Assembly: GCA_029931535.1 (NCBI GenBank)
Contig: JAQPZY010001549.1
Location: forward strand, 2,875,001 to 2,939,000
Source: Margaritifera margaritifera
Taxonomy: Eukaryota; Mollusca; Bivalvia; Unionida; Margaritiferidae
Length of the DNA: 64,000 bases
Reading direction: 5' to 3'
The notes beneath the pieces are model-generated. The model was not told where the DNA came from, did not search any database, and saw only the letters and a list, made by a program, of their open reading frames with translations. A program made the position numbers and the translations under genes. Positions 33,066 to 45,455 of this stretch are shown piece after piece (within the stretch, counting starts at the first letter, position 1; the number at the start of each line of letters is the position of its first letter).

Positions 33066-34838
33066 TGTCACGACTAGGGGTACATGTAACAAAATAAAAG
33101 ACTCAAACAAGCTTTCAAGATTTAAAATACAAATATTTAATTTCCTAAAATATAAAATATTTCAACAAACAATCAAAGTGAAAGAATTAAAAATAACTTA
33201 CAGTATAGAATATCCTTAAAAGTCCTAAATTGTTCTAAAGTTCACTGATGCGGAAGTTAGTCCAAGTTATTTCGAATGAAGAGTATTCCGAATGAAACCA
33301 TCAAATTGTTGGCGTGTCTACAAGAATCAGTTATATCCAAATATTATTAATTCCAAATAATCCTTGTGAATATGGAATATCACACAAGTTCTAGAAATGT
33401 TTCCGTTAATTCCAACGGAGCTGTATAATACTTAAATTTTAAGCAACAGTACTAAATAAAAAATGTACTGTATAATAATCTCTGAAGCAGAATACCACAC
33501 ACAAAATGAACCAATCTCGTATATGACCTCTCAGGCTGACTAGCTATGCTAGAATGGCGAACGCTCCGATTACATCCTTTTATATAGTTTCTGTATTGCG
33601 ACTTGAAAACAATTTAATCCTTCTAGAAAACAACCTTCTCCGAACCAATCTAAAACTAATTTATACGTGACACCGCTAAAGTACTTATGCACTGACGTTA
33701 TTACTAGTCAACAACGTATTTACTTCTTATTGAACATAGAATCCAGGTCAAAAGGACAAATCTCGCGCGATGAATCACGTGATATGACTCACGCTTTAAC
33801 CGACACTATTTTCCCAAGGACAAATGTACTGGGTCACATACAAATTACCGTATGTGTGCTGTTACGACCCTATGGTATGAACAAACGTAACAAAAAGAAA
33901 GTGAAACCAACAATGTTTGTAAAAAATCAACAAACAATTTATTCTAAATAATTATTGTAAAAATCAAAATACACTTACAGTATCGTGTATTATAATCCAA
34001 ATTATCCAACAATTATCAGTGTCCTAATCAAAAGTCCCGTATATATAGAAACAATAAAATGTTCCAAATGAATGAATGTTTCAAGTTAATGAATGTTCCA
34101 AATGAATCTTCGTAATAAACAAATGTTCCGAAAGAATGATAGTTCCGAATGAATGAGTCTGTGACGTTCCGATAGATGATGGTTCCGAATGAATGAGTCT
34201 GTAATGTTCCGATGTATAAACGATAATGTCAGATCATCTTTAAAAATATTCAGAGACATCCGAGAAAGTCCTATATATATAACTCCAGGTAGCTCTGATG
34301 AATGGTCCAATAAATAATTCCTTTCGAATTATCTATACAGCATGGCATTACAGCATTATAAGATTCCAGCATTCTTGCACGGCTATTATTTCAAACTATC
34401 TGATGATTCCAAAGCTGATCATAAAAAACAGTTCTTTTCAACTCAAGATCTAAAATGGAATGGAAATAATTCGTATATTCAGGTCTTTTATACAACTTGC
34501 AAATGGCACATTTCACAACAGAATGCAATACTAAATGCGTCTATTTCATGGAAATTTACTGAAAGAATGATCAACAGCTCTGACCTTGAACAAAAGGTCA
34601 GTAAACATGTTGTTATTTGATTAACAGTATAACTAAACCCAACTTAAATATGACTCACTATTTGACACAATGTTAAGGTAGAGTCATAGGCCAAAAGTTT
34701 AAGCACATTATAGATTCCATATACATAATTCCGTAACAGTGCACTCTGCAAAACGACACCTATTAGACTATTATGCACAAGTCATAAACTAATAAAACTA
34801 TACCATTATTTAAAGAAATGATACATAATTCCGTAACA
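33066..34838 (-). mobile_element. Solo LTR, family 2, outer copy (interrupted)
   Basis: On the plus strand it reads TGTCACGACTAGGGG ... ATTCCGTAACA, the reverse complement of the copy at 62058-62934. It is flanked by a 4-bp target duplication ATAC (33062-33065 and 34839-34842). A second LTR of the same family is inserted at 33860. Without the insert the element is about 890 bp. Matched words include 'CAAACAAGCTTTCAAGATTTAAA', 'CTTACAGTATAGAATATCC', 'CTTGTGAATATGGAATATCACACAAGTTCT', 'TGACCTCTCAGGCTGAC', and, beyond the insert, 'AATAAAACTATACCATTATTTAAA'. Confidence 0.75.
33860..34738 (-). mobile_element. Solo LTR, family 2, nested inside the outer copy
   Basis: Starts TGTTACGACCC and ends CCGTAACA, 879 bp, with a 4-bp target duplication GTGC (33856-33859 and 34739-34742). 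Removing it joins 'CCGTATGTGTGC' to 'ACTCTGCAAAACGACA', matching the uninterrupted copy ('TTATATGTACTTTCTGCAAGACGACA', reverse complement of 62130-62160). It is diverged from its host copy, so the subfamilies differ. Confidence 0.72.
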
Positions 34839-34842
34839 ATAC

Positions 34843-35815
34843 TGTATTTTATTAAGACACGTCCTGTGATAATAATATCTACACATTTACGTGGACAATT
34901 TGGAGCACTCTACCGTTTTGTCTACCCATCATTTAATTTATTTTTTTTGGGGGGGGGGGGCTGGTATTTTCAGAAAAAAACATCCGGCACTCAAATAGAT
35001 TAAACAAATTATCTTCCTCTGATTTATAGCAACAAAAAGAACTATTATAACCATTTTATTACTTGAAAAATATAAATTATCCTTAGGTAAGAGAAAAAAA
35101 ATATATCCCGTCTCGAATTAAAGACCCAAAATTCCAGAGGCCTCTACCCCCGAAAATTTAATGGTCGGCCCCTAACGTCTTTTTACCGCCAACATCCTGT
35201 CTGACGCAATCACAATATCTCGACGCAGGACGAAAATTTATATTCATTATTTTGCGTTCAGTAGATACAGTCTGTTTTAAAATGCCACTGAAAGATGTAA
35301 CTGCATATATTTGTGAATATTCAAGGATATTGGAACAACTTGGCGTTCATTAAATTGAGATGGATAAGTGTTTTGTGTTACATCATCACTTTATGAAAAT
35401 ATAATTGTCCTTTTACATATCAGGAGGTCGAAATTTTGGAGTTAAGAGATGTACATCCCTCTCTTAAAGCCATTCGTAGGGCAGCATATTGTCATTTACC
35501 CTTTTCAACAAGAAAATTAACAACATAGTGAAACTCCTAAATCCAGAATCTGGCTATTCCTTAAACGTCAACAATTTTTAATCTTCTATAGGCCAAAAAG
35601 TATACATACTATTGAACCTCAACTATATGTATGCTTAAATAGAGTTTAGAAATCGGCAGAAGAAAACGGGTCCAAGTTTTTGAAATCTAAAACTGTCTGT
35701 ATGCACATCTGCCAATTCCGTAAAATACACGATGACAAAATTTGTATCGTAACGGTTCACTTATCCCTGTTGTACTGGTGAACAAACATGAAGGACTAGT
35801 TTTTACCGTAAACTA
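34843..35815. other. Intergenic, unassigned
   Basis: Contains a G-run (34949-34960) and no recognisable gene. Confidence 0.4.
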
Positions 35816-37060
35816 ACTTTCCTTCCACATATTATATACCTCAGGGAAATGTCAAAAAGGCTTTAATTTAATAAAAGTCGTGGCAAACACAGATTGGGAG
35901 CAGACCGGAAGGACTTACTCCGGTTATACATGACTGTAGTAAGATTGAAACCTGACGTTCTTACCTTCACGTTCTTGATCCGATAAACAAACAGGGGGCA
36001 ATCTAGAACTTCCTTCTCAGAAGGCCTCTATATTGATGCAAATCAATCGTCACTTTATCTCAGACGAGCGACATTGGCTCTTCAGTATATTACCAAACTA
36101 TCATCTGATCCATTTAACCCTGCTTTTGATGTCGTCTTATGGCACAAATATTAAAATATGTACGATCGGAAGAAAATGTCATTCCACCTTTTTCTGTATA
36201 CGAATTTGCTCTTACATAGATGCAGTAAAACTCAATCTTGGCTGCAAAATTCTCAATCAGAAACAAAGTTACCGCCGAAGTTATCAAAACCTACCAAAAA
36301 TGTGATATTTTCCAATTCAAGAAGTCTACTACCTATCCTCTCATTTTTCAGAGTAAATTCAGTGCAATACGAGCCTACTGTAGTTATTATCGTTCGTATA
36401 TACAAATGGTTCGGCAGATATAAACTAAGTTGTAGCTTCCATCGCAACACACCATGGCACCATTTCGAGCCGGTTATCGGATAAAGATTAAATGTCAGCA
36501 CCACACCAAAAGCCTACAAAAACCTTAACTTTGACAACCCCTGAATATCATAAATTTACTAAAACATGATTTCCTGATACAATCTAGAAAAATTAATGGT
36601 TGCTTAGTCACATTGGTAATACATGGTAATGGAAGGGCATACAAGCACCCAAAGTCAAAGGATCCTTATAGTGACCTCAGATCTTATATACATCGAGATG
36701 TTGTATAAATACCTGGCGAAATATGGGGAATGAATTCTCTACACTCAAGGTACGGGACGTCAAACCCATCACTGGAAAATGGAATCCCTCATATAGAAGA
36801 AATCAATAAGATGATGTGGTATTGTGCCGATCGTGTATAGGACGCATGTCCCTGATTCATGCATACCTCCTGAATGGTGAACCTCGACCAGAGTGCATAC
36901 CCTGAGTGCGTCCACTGACAGTTAAACACGTTCTTGCAGAATATATTGATTTCCGACATGTGACGCAGATGTTGTCTTATGTGAACTCAGTTAGGAAATT
37001 TTATAATGCTATTCCACCAGAGACAATCCTAGACTTTGTGATCGAATGCAGTCTATATAA
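35816..37060 (+). mobile_element. Decayed LINE, 3' half of reverse transcriptase region
   Basis: In shifting frames the translation gives KVVANTDWGADRKDLLRLY (35878-35930), then a YLRRATLALQYITKLSSDPF-like stretch (36050-36115). Near 36880-36950 comes LLNGEPRPEC followed by ...LTVKHVLAEYIDFRH. This is the order of the RT thumb and the C-terminal Cys/His region in Jockey/I-group LINEs. Many stops and frameshifts make it non-functional. A related short piece lies at 39655-39840. Confidence 0.55.
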
Positions 37061-37064
37061 CAAA

Positions 37065-37185
37065 TGTTGACCCTATATTTGTATACCTTATATTTCACTT
37101 TAATATTTGTATACCTTATATTTCACTTTAATATTTGTATACCTTATATTTCACTTTAATATTTGTATACCTTATATTTCACTGT
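37065..37185 (+). repeat. 28-bp tandem repeat at the LINE 3' end
   Basis: Nearly four copies of 'ATATTTGTATACCTTATATTTCACTTTA'. It directly follows the LINE's final coding remnant, so it may be the element's repetitive 3' tail. Confidence 0.7.
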
Positions 37186-37293
37186 AGATACCTTTTACAC
37201 GGTTTTAAAATATGTATCTTTTTTATCTTATTTAAGTTTTTCCTTTACGAACTAACCTTTTAATTGGCACCATATGGTCAGAATTGCGCAGTA

Positions 37294-37296
<3 letters not shown>

Positions 37297-37347
<51 letters not shown>
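37297..37347. repeat. (TA)n microsatellite
   Basis: About 25 TA units next to a 25-bp palindrome. Confidence 0.95.
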
Positions 37348-37348
<1 letters not shown>

Positions 37349-37349
<1 letters not shown>

Positions 37350-37373
37350 TTCATTTACACGCCGTGTAAATGA
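37349..37373. repeat. Perfect 12-bp inverted repeat
   Basis: TTCATTTACACG, one C, then CGTGTAAATGAA: a palindrome directly after the (TA)n run. Such a sequence could form a cruciform; no function is assigned. Confidence 0.7.
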
Positions 37374-38920
37374 ATATAAAAATCCTTCCTCGAGGCGTAG
37401 TCGGCCAGATTTATTTGGAATGGCCACGTTTTGCGTTTTGTCTACAGTGACGGCATGGGGTCGTGGAATTTTCCTGTGGCAAAAAATAAAGACCCGTTTT
37501 TTTTTTTTTTTGTTTTTTTTTTTGCTACGACGATGGCCGGTACACTGTTGACCTTGTTCGAGAGTCTGGATATTGTGATTGTGTCAGTTATTGTTTGTTT
37601 GCGGTATTGTGATTTTAGCTTTAGACAACTGAAATTACCCTTCAGAACATCGTTAACTCTCTACTCAACGTTTTTGTTGACGATGGAAAGCCTTGTGTCT
37701 TTCCTAGGCACTTCAGGTACAATAGCCTGGCAATTTTGCTATAATTTAAAAATCTTCACCTCTGAATTACAGACAGCCTTGTACATTTAGAGCATTGTAT
37801 CGTTTCCTAGAAATCTACGGTAGCTTTTCATCATGCGGTATCAGACTGAAGAATCGGCTGTTGAGAAAAAAGACGTCCCTTGGCTAAGTATATATAATTT
37901 CTCACACAACCGATCATAGCCGCTGAAACTGTCGAGATGAATTTCGATACATGAGATCTAATAATAAGCTGGACAACCATCGCGCTGAAGCCTCATAGTC
38001 TCAGAGAAAATGTTTGTACTCATTATCTGCACAATTGGCACGACTATATAGATTTTGCTTGACTGTATCTAAATAAGCCTACATGACCTCATTGACATAC
38101 ACTTTAGCTCATGTTGGGGGTGGACATCGAATATTTGCTATTAATCTAGTCTGATTCAAAGAGCTTTGTAGCATGCATATACATGATGATTTGAACTAAA
38201 GTGTATGTCGACGTGGTCATGAAGGCGCATTTACTCAAATTAAATTAAATATTAATTGTTGTTCTAAATTTAATACTAATATATTTTGACCAAATTCATT
38301 TCATTCCTGATTGTTGAATGCTGTACGCCTTAAATGTCATAAAAAAAATTCCAGATGAAAATTATTGATCGCTATGGATTTTTACAATGATTACCAGGTA
38401 CTAAACTGGATCAAGAAAAGAGGACGTTGGGTCTATCATACCAAATAACAGGGTACTATGATTTTGTTTTTTTTTTTCAAAACACGTGCAGCTCTCAATG
38501 TGACATCACATCGCACGACATTCATTCCTGTTTGTACTGGATCATACCTTTAGCTTGATCTTGTCCAAAAATGTCCACGTACTTTAGCGTTGATTTTGAC
38601 GTATGTATTTATCGGGGCTTGTATATAATGACCTTCCAAGGAATGTGTATGTGTGAGGATCGAAATAAAGTGAATAATCGCCATTTAAAGGTGTGTGTAA
38701 TCAAATTCTTGAAAATTACACCCATTATTGAAATAGTCGATACTGAACGCCTACATGACCTGTACGAATTGTACTTTAGATGGTGTTAATTGAGGAATTG
38801 CAAATACATTAGAGAAGAAAAAGCCCGAGTTGGTTGACAAATAGTTCCAATTGTGTCTGTAAGTAACAAACGACCGAGTCATGTCCAAATCTACTGACTT
38901 AGCCAATACTATCTGTTGAC
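37374..38920. other. Intergenic, unassigned
   Basis: A run of T with few interruptions (37497-37522) and ORFs without recognisable domains. No gene called. Confidence 0.35.
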
Positions 38921-39840
38921 GCTATGAAAAAGATGGTGTTGTATGTCCAACAAAAATACAACAAAGACACTTATGCAAGGAGTGTTGACATCTGCAGCAG
39001 TTGACAATTAGACCATATTCCTAGCTCTGCAACAGCGCATGACTCATTGCATGGTATAGGGATATCACTGTGTCAGCATCTCACTATCGACAACGAAAGG
39101 AACTACTCGTATTGTAGTCGTTTATGAAAAAGTTTTAAGTGATTCAATACAGAGCTCTTAACTGCCAGAAGCATATACAAACCTAGAAGAATGACAACCG
39201 CAAATTCATACAGGTATAAAATTATATTGTGTCGCAAATGGGGCATATTTCTGTGAAAAACGCTCAAAGAAGAATAGGAATAGCTATATTTTTTGGCAGG
39301 AGAAACTTACACAGGAATTCATAGGTCAAGGTACGTGCATCTCCTGGATATCGTACCATACAAACAAAGATTCGAATCAAAGTTCAAGTCCTGCCATATC
39401 CGCATTACTGCCACTTTTCATGAACCGGCAAAATCGATTGCCATGATCAGACAGTCTAAAGATTGTGAGGTCGTCCGCAGAATTCCTGAATCCCAGGTAA
39501 ATGTAGTAGCAATGGAACAACCTCTGTATCAGCTTGTCAAAAACAAATTCAGTGAAAGTAATCGGAGCAATATGGTGAAAACGACATCGTCATCGTGTTT
39601 GGGGGAAGCACCTGAACTTGCTGCACTGAAGACACCAGGGGACCGGCTTGAAGAAATATTTAGGGTTCTTTTTTTCCTTTTCTACCGCAAACAAACTTGC
39701 CCTCCACATATTAGGTACCCCAGGGACAAATACTAAAAGCCCTGGATTTAATAGCAAACACAGATTGGGCAGCAGATATGAAAGTCTTATTTCGGTCATA
39801 CAGGTCTCTAGTAAGATCAAAACTTGACTACTCATCAACT
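38921..39840 (+). mobile_element. Mobile-element gene remnants, including a LINE RT piece
   Basis: At about 39005-39075 a frame reads LDHIPSSATAHDSLHGIGIS, a pattern I associate with mobile-element proteins common in molluscs and cnidarians (recalled, not searched). At 39293-39736 an ORF of 147 codons has no domain I recognise; its last 25 residues are a shifted reading of LINE sequence. At 39725-39835 a frame gives LIANTDWAADMKV and RSLVRSKLDY, the Jockey/I-type RT end also seen at 35816. All pieces are broken. Confidence 0.4.
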
Positions 39841-39844
39841 AGTA

Positions 39845-41870
39845 CAATGAAATTCATAGCATACGGTCTTATCAATACAAATGACATTTATTTTGTATAC
39901 ATATTTTGCCATTTTTATCACTCATTTAAAAAATAAAAAAGCAAGTCTACAAAAAGTAAAAATCCTTTTATTTCAATACTGGAAGTGTAGGAGTACAAAA
40001 TATTTATGTTTATACCAGAAATGAAAATATTTTTAAATATCATACAAGCTCTAGAAATGCATCGAATATACTGTATAGTGTTATGCGAAACTTTCATTTC
40101 AGGGACAAGACACAAACGGACATGTCTGTCTATCATACTGGATGTTGTACATGATGTTGGTTATGTTCATATGACTGGAAGTAAGAACAATGAGCTTTCA
40201 TGCACACTATATGGTTATGGTTATGGATCAATGTTTTGCGCACAGGTTCTTGTGTATTGTACATAAAATATCATAAAACTCTATATGGAAGGCAAAAAAG
40301 CTATGCAGCTTAGATGCCACATAGGATTTAACCGAAAATTGGCAAAATTGGGATTGTCTCGATATTTTATTTTGATACTATCTATCTAACAATGTTTTCT
40401 GTCAAGTTTCACACTGGTATCTTAAAATGCACAGTTTTGACACACTTCCGCCGCACTCTACTCTTTTGAGGCTGATGAGCAGCATATGTATTCCTGCTCG
40501 AGATAAATATTTCTTATATCCATTTCCCATGCTGCTGTAATGGACAATTACAGTTAGTACTTAATGCAATAGATAATTTAATTAACAAGTTATATAAACA
40601 TTTAAATTGTTTTATTTTTATAACGATAAAGTTGAAATCTTATCCGCTTTTATTTTAATAGCAGCTTGCAAAAATGTTATGCAATTAGAGATATGGTACA
40701 TAGACTACCGACGGAAATAATAATTGACTGACTGATTGATTGTCTGCTGTTTAGCCGCACATCAGCACACGAAACGCTCTTTAGCGCCGAGGCTAGGGTA
40801 ATAAAATGCTTTTCCCCTACATGAACCATGACAAGCGGTCTGGGCTGATCTTGGCAGGATTCGGACATGGAACCCACTGAGTGTGGGGCCGGCAGCTAAG
40901 CACTGATACACCGCAGCAACAGAGTATATTGTGAGAAAAAAAACTTATATCAAACCTCACTTTCATTAAAACAGATTGAATGAAACTTTTGTGGTAGATA
41001 TTTCCAGTAGAGTAATGTAGATATAGTTTCATTTGGTGTCATCAAACTAACACTTCACACACAAATATTGTTTGCTATGTATAATGTTAATGCCAAACTC
41101 TACGCTTCCTGCTTCTGTCTAAGATGATTTGTTTCCTGTAGATATTTTTCAACTTACTCTCTATAAGAGTAGAGCTCATGTCACATGGTGTGTGGATTGT
41201 TTTGAGGGTCATTGTGTGATAATTATATTCTACAATTGTTTGCTCAGTGAAGGTTGAAATTCATTGGATTTCATTTCTTTCCTGCTATTTCTACTGATAC
41301 AGCAGGAACATTTTGATTTATTATTGTCAGGTCTCTCCGTTTGTATATCCGTGCATCCATCCGCCCCGAGAAGCTCATAGAACCCTTTCGCAAAAACTTA
41401 TTAATGTATGCAGAATTAAATTTTGTAGGTATTTGATTATGCTTATGTAGTTTTTCACGGCATTAAGGTAATTTTTCTATTTTTAACAAAATGATTTTTG
41501 GAACTATTTTGTGGAATTGTCTTATAAACACAAATCTAGTAGTTTTATGTAATATGATTTATAGTTAGCGCTGTAATCACTTTTTAATGATCATACACGG
41601 CTTTCCAAAGAAAATAGCACTATTTATGAATAATTTACCGCTTTTATATATGTCATCCAGTCAGACAGGATTGCATAAAATATCAGTCTTATGATAAATT
41701 GCGGTGCCTAGAAATTTAATATCTTATACAACAAGTAAAGGTAGAGGCTATAAACTTAAAATGCTAGCAAGTACCTGCTCAATGTAGTTTTTGTTATAGA
41801 CTGAACGCCAGAGTATTAAAAATAGATTTCCATGAAATTATCAGCAATCTTGCAGTTTATAAATGATGGG
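39845..41870 (+). repeat. Segmental duplication, copy 2 (upstream of gene B)
   Basis: The partner of 838-1156 plus 2657-4140. It lacks the family-1 LTR, so it shows the empty site: 'GAGCTTTCATGCACACTATATGG'. At 40103 an acceptor (CTTTCATTTCAG) opens a phase-1 frame GTRHKRTCLS...TGSKNNELSCTLYGYG that runs to a TAA at 40264. This may be a relic of an extracellular exon with two cysteines. No good donor follows. Confidence 0.55.
40720..40920. repeat. SINE-like repeat copy
   Basis: 'ACTGACTGATTGATTGTCTGCTGTTTAGCCGCACATCAGCACACGAAACGC', then 'CTGATCTTGGCAGGATTCGGACATGGAACCCACTGAGTG'. Lies at the position equivalent to 3141 in the other duplication copy, so the insertion predates the duplication. 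Confidence 0.55.
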
Positions 41871-42774
41871 ACCCAACGAAATTAGGCCAAGGCTTTGCTT
41901 CCATTATTCAATCGTAAATGTTTGATGTAGTTTCTGATAAACAAACATTCCAAACAAGCAGATATCGCACAAAAGATGCAGTTTTAAAATCGTTCACCTG
42001 GGACACATTTTATTCTTGAAAAACGAAATAAGGAATTCCTCAAATTTTAAGCAATCCTCAAATTTATCTCTGAGATAAAACAAACGTAGCTTCAAGAATT
42101 GAAGGATTTTATTACTGTATTTTAACTCCTGATCACAGCTTAAAAGGGCATTAGCGGTATTTTAAAATTTTTACGCAAGTTATGCTTATAATTGAGTGGA
42201 CAAAAACAGATGTGAATAGTGGAGTATGTCACTTTAGAGCCAAAGAAGGGGTCAAAAGTTTATAGAGCCAAAAGGAAAATTAACATGAAGCCGCCATTTT
42301 CAAAGTGTGTTGTAACAGTGTCGCATTATGCTTCGGTCGGTTCTCTAACTGAAATGTCGCATTACGTCATACGTTTCACAGGAGTCTGTTTGTAACATGT
42401 TAGATGTGTTTTGGAGAAAAATGTAATAGGTTGGAGTTTGAAATGAATATAGGTTTGTCATGTGTATTGTTCTCTGACATATAACAAAAAATTTAATAAC
42501 CTCCCTAAGTCCCCTTATCACCCTATGATCCCTATAAGAAATAAAGTTAAAATCTCTACCCCCTTCTATAATGTTCCCACCCTCCTCATCCCTCCTTTTT
42601 CTAAAACAAAACTACCATCCTCTTTACTATTCTCATAATCCCTATAATATTACTAATGGAGTGTACGAAGAAATAAAAGTAGGCTACTATTTATTTCTTT
42701 TATAATTATTTTGCAGCATTATAGGACAAGGAGAAAATAACATTAGGTTACCCTTCTTATGAGTTTCTGATGAC
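41871..42774. other. Intergenic, unassigned
   Basis: No gene or element recognised. A C-rich patch lies at 42500-42610. Confidence 0.4.
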
Positions 42775-43070
42775 AAGCTGGCCTTACTCAACAGACTACG
42801 TACCATTATTATTATTAAGTTTTCATGGTGTGTGAGAAAGAAAGATATTGAGAGAGATTGCTGACTTTACTTAACAGACCATACAAAAATAGTTATAATA
42901 ACAGCAATAATAATACTAATATTAATAATTGTTTTATGATGTGTCTCAAAGATACAAAGACAAAGAGGGTGGGCCTTACTTAACAGACCATAACAAATAT
43001 TTATTATTATTATTATTATTATTATTAATAATTTTTCGTAATGTGTGATAAAGAAGAAAGAGAGATTATT
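42775..43070. repeat. Minisatellite, three diverged units of about 90-120 bp
   Basis: Each unit: 'CCTTACTTAACAGACCATA', an (ATT)n or (AAT)n run, 'TTTTCATGGTGTGTGAGAAAGAAAG'-like end. The (ATT)n run reaches eight units at 43000-43025. Confidence 0.6.
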
Positions 43071-43119
43071 AATTGTGTTTGCTCGTGTGTATGTGTGTAT
43101 GTGAATATCTTATTCATAC

Positions 43120-43235
43120 TTTCAAAAAAAACCACAACAAATGAAGACGCTTACTTTTTATGGTATATATTCCTTTTGAAAAAAATTACAATTAAATTTA
43201 AAAGACACATCCCAAAAGTCTATTTGTCTTTAATG
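43120..43235. repeat. Direct repeat, left copy of a pair with 45390-45495
   Basis: 'CAACAAATGAAGACGCTTAC.TTTTATGGTATATAT' and 'AAAAATTACAATTAAATTTAAAAGACACATCCCAAAAGTCTATTTGTCTT' match 'CAAACGAAGAC...ACTTACGTTTATTGATATATT' and 'AAAAATCACAATGAAATTTCAAAGCACATTACAAAAGTCCATTTTTCTT'. The pair encloses 2.2 kb and could be two members of one repeat family. Confidence 0.5.
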
Positions 43236-43408
43236 TTTTGCATTAGCACATGTTCTACATGGAATCCAATCCACACAGTATAGGAATCCAATCCTTCTAA
43301 CCTCATATTATTTAACTGAGAGGATACTGCATTTCTTTGTGTAAAGTCTATGGATACGTCCTCCAATGGAGGCAATCCAAAGGAATCAAAATATTCTAAC
43401 TTTGTCAT
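43220..43408 (-). pseudogene. Fragment with a YFDSFG motif, possibly C48/adenain-like protease
   Basis: The minus-strand frame starts MTKLEYFDSFGLPPLEDV. The Y-F-D-S-F-G core is typical of the segment after the catalytic Asp in adenain/Ulp1-type cysteine proteases carried by several mobile elements. The expected Gln and Cys of the active site are not seen: the following residues stay open but do not match. Only a fragment, and a chance match is possible. Confidence 0.25.
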
Positions 43409-45389
43409 GATTGGTACATTTATTTGTTCGTTTTAACATATTCACTTTCACCATATGAGTAAGCTGAGGCCAATGCCTTATATTAGTCCAATAACAAAAA
43501 GTAAAATTTCTTCTAGAAGTCAACTTAGTGTTGTGCTACCAATGCATTCATTAAAAGATGTTTCTTCCAAAAAATATACTTTTTCTCCAGACCTTTGAGT
43601 AAAGGATTTATCTCCGACCCCAGACGTTATTTTTTGCCATTGATTACTTTAATATCCACTTATAAATTTACTATAGTGCTATCCTTTAATTTTCCAAAAT
43701 CCATATGCTTAAAAACATGGTTTTGTATTGAATGGTGATATTGTTCAATTTATATAATTCCTCAGTATGAACGTCCCTTTCTAAAGTAAGACGATAGACG
43801 TGGACTGTCGAAACCCACCTGCGCTATTAATGTTGCTGCGACAGTGGGGTCTAAAATCCACCAAGCAAAATTAGAAGAGTACGAGAGTCATTAAATATCT
43901 TTTCCCGCCTCCTTTAATCAAGCTACAATTTTAACAGTGATGAAATAAAGGTTCGTGAATGCATTTGTCGCAAGTGCCATGAACCACACAAAAGAAAGGA
44001 AAGTGATTTCCAGCCTCTTGAGAACATTAAAAGGCATGAAAGATAAAATCCACACAATGGTCCTGTTTCTTTTTGTTGTCGTGGTCGTCATTTAATACTT
44101 CCTTGAGTTAGTTTCAATATTTCTCACTGTAATATTGATGCTCTAATTCGACGACTTGGTCACGAAAACGAAATCGTTTATTTCCTGCACAAAAGTGAAT
44201 TTTTTGGTTACCGGTACTAACATGCTGCACACTTTCCAGTGCAGGTATATTCTACTATCATGTTACTAACAATCTTGTGAGAATCCACCGATTTGACACG
44301 AAAGACTTGATCTTGACCTGATAACCTGTCAACTTTTTTCAAGCACCCACTTTATAGTAAATGATGATTACACTGTATCAAGAACAAACTACATCGGCGT
44401 AAAATCTTTTTTTTTATTGTCTCCGTACTAGTAACCGTCATTTTTAGGTCCACCACTGGCAAAACTCAAAGAAGTTGCCACGGTCAGTAAAAATAAAATA
44501 TATTTGGTGTTAAGTCAGGCAAACTTCAATCTTCAATCTTTTGATAGGAACAGAAATATTTCTTTATTTTTAGAAATCTGTTCAAGGAAACAAAGCAGGG
44601 TGGATACATTACTGTTTACATAAGTACATAGGGGAATCCTATGTAAAGAGAATGGCACCCGTTGGAGAAAAAAATGTAAATTACCTTCGGTTTTTATAGC
44701 ATTAGCGTCCTATTGTAAAGGTATTATAATAAGAATAATTTTTATCTGGAAGTTTTGTATCCGACGATCACGTTGTCTACATTTGTTCAAGAACATCTAA
44801 TGATACAAAGAGAAATATACTTGTACAAATTCCAGATAGCTATTGTTTCTTTATACTTTTACTATTTACGGTCCATTTTCAGGACAGAGGAAGCTGGATA
44901 TATTGACACCCTGGTTAGCGGTCAAAGCATAGAGGGTTTGTAGGTGGAGAAACAAATATAAAATAGAATGGATATGTGAAAAGTCTCGTCCACCGAAACT
45001 GATATGATAAAGGTCAAATTTCAGGCAGGAGCTAATGTATCAGAATTCTGGACCATTATTTAACTTTAAATATGGGAATTTAACATTGAGGCTATACTTT
45101 TTGGTTTTGGGTCCATACGTTCAACATTATGGGTCTCTATGTCCTCTAGCGGGAAATTTAATGTTAAAACTACACTTACTAACCAATACTTTTTTGGAGT
45201 GACCACCACGCAGTTATCTACTATCCAAAAACCAGTTATTTACTAGCTTGCATCCACACTATAACATAAACACTCTATTTGGAGCCACCATTACATATTT
45301 ATATACTATCCATCACACAGTTATATACTATCCAATACCCACACTATGCCATCAACATGTGTGTGTTATTTTATTCATACTAAAATAAC
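43409..45389. other. Insertion sequence, unassigned
   Basis: No gene recognised. This stretch lies between the direct repeats. The ORF at 44755-44943 has no domain. Confidence 0.35.
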
Positions 45390-45455
45390 AAACGAAGACA
45401 ACGAGACACTTACGTTTATTGATATATTATCATGAATAAAAATCACAATGAAATT

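Noticed and set aside
39293..39736. 147-codon ORF as a host gene
   Set aside because: It has no recognisable domain, is flanked by mobile-element remnants, and its end is an out-of-frame LINE segment.
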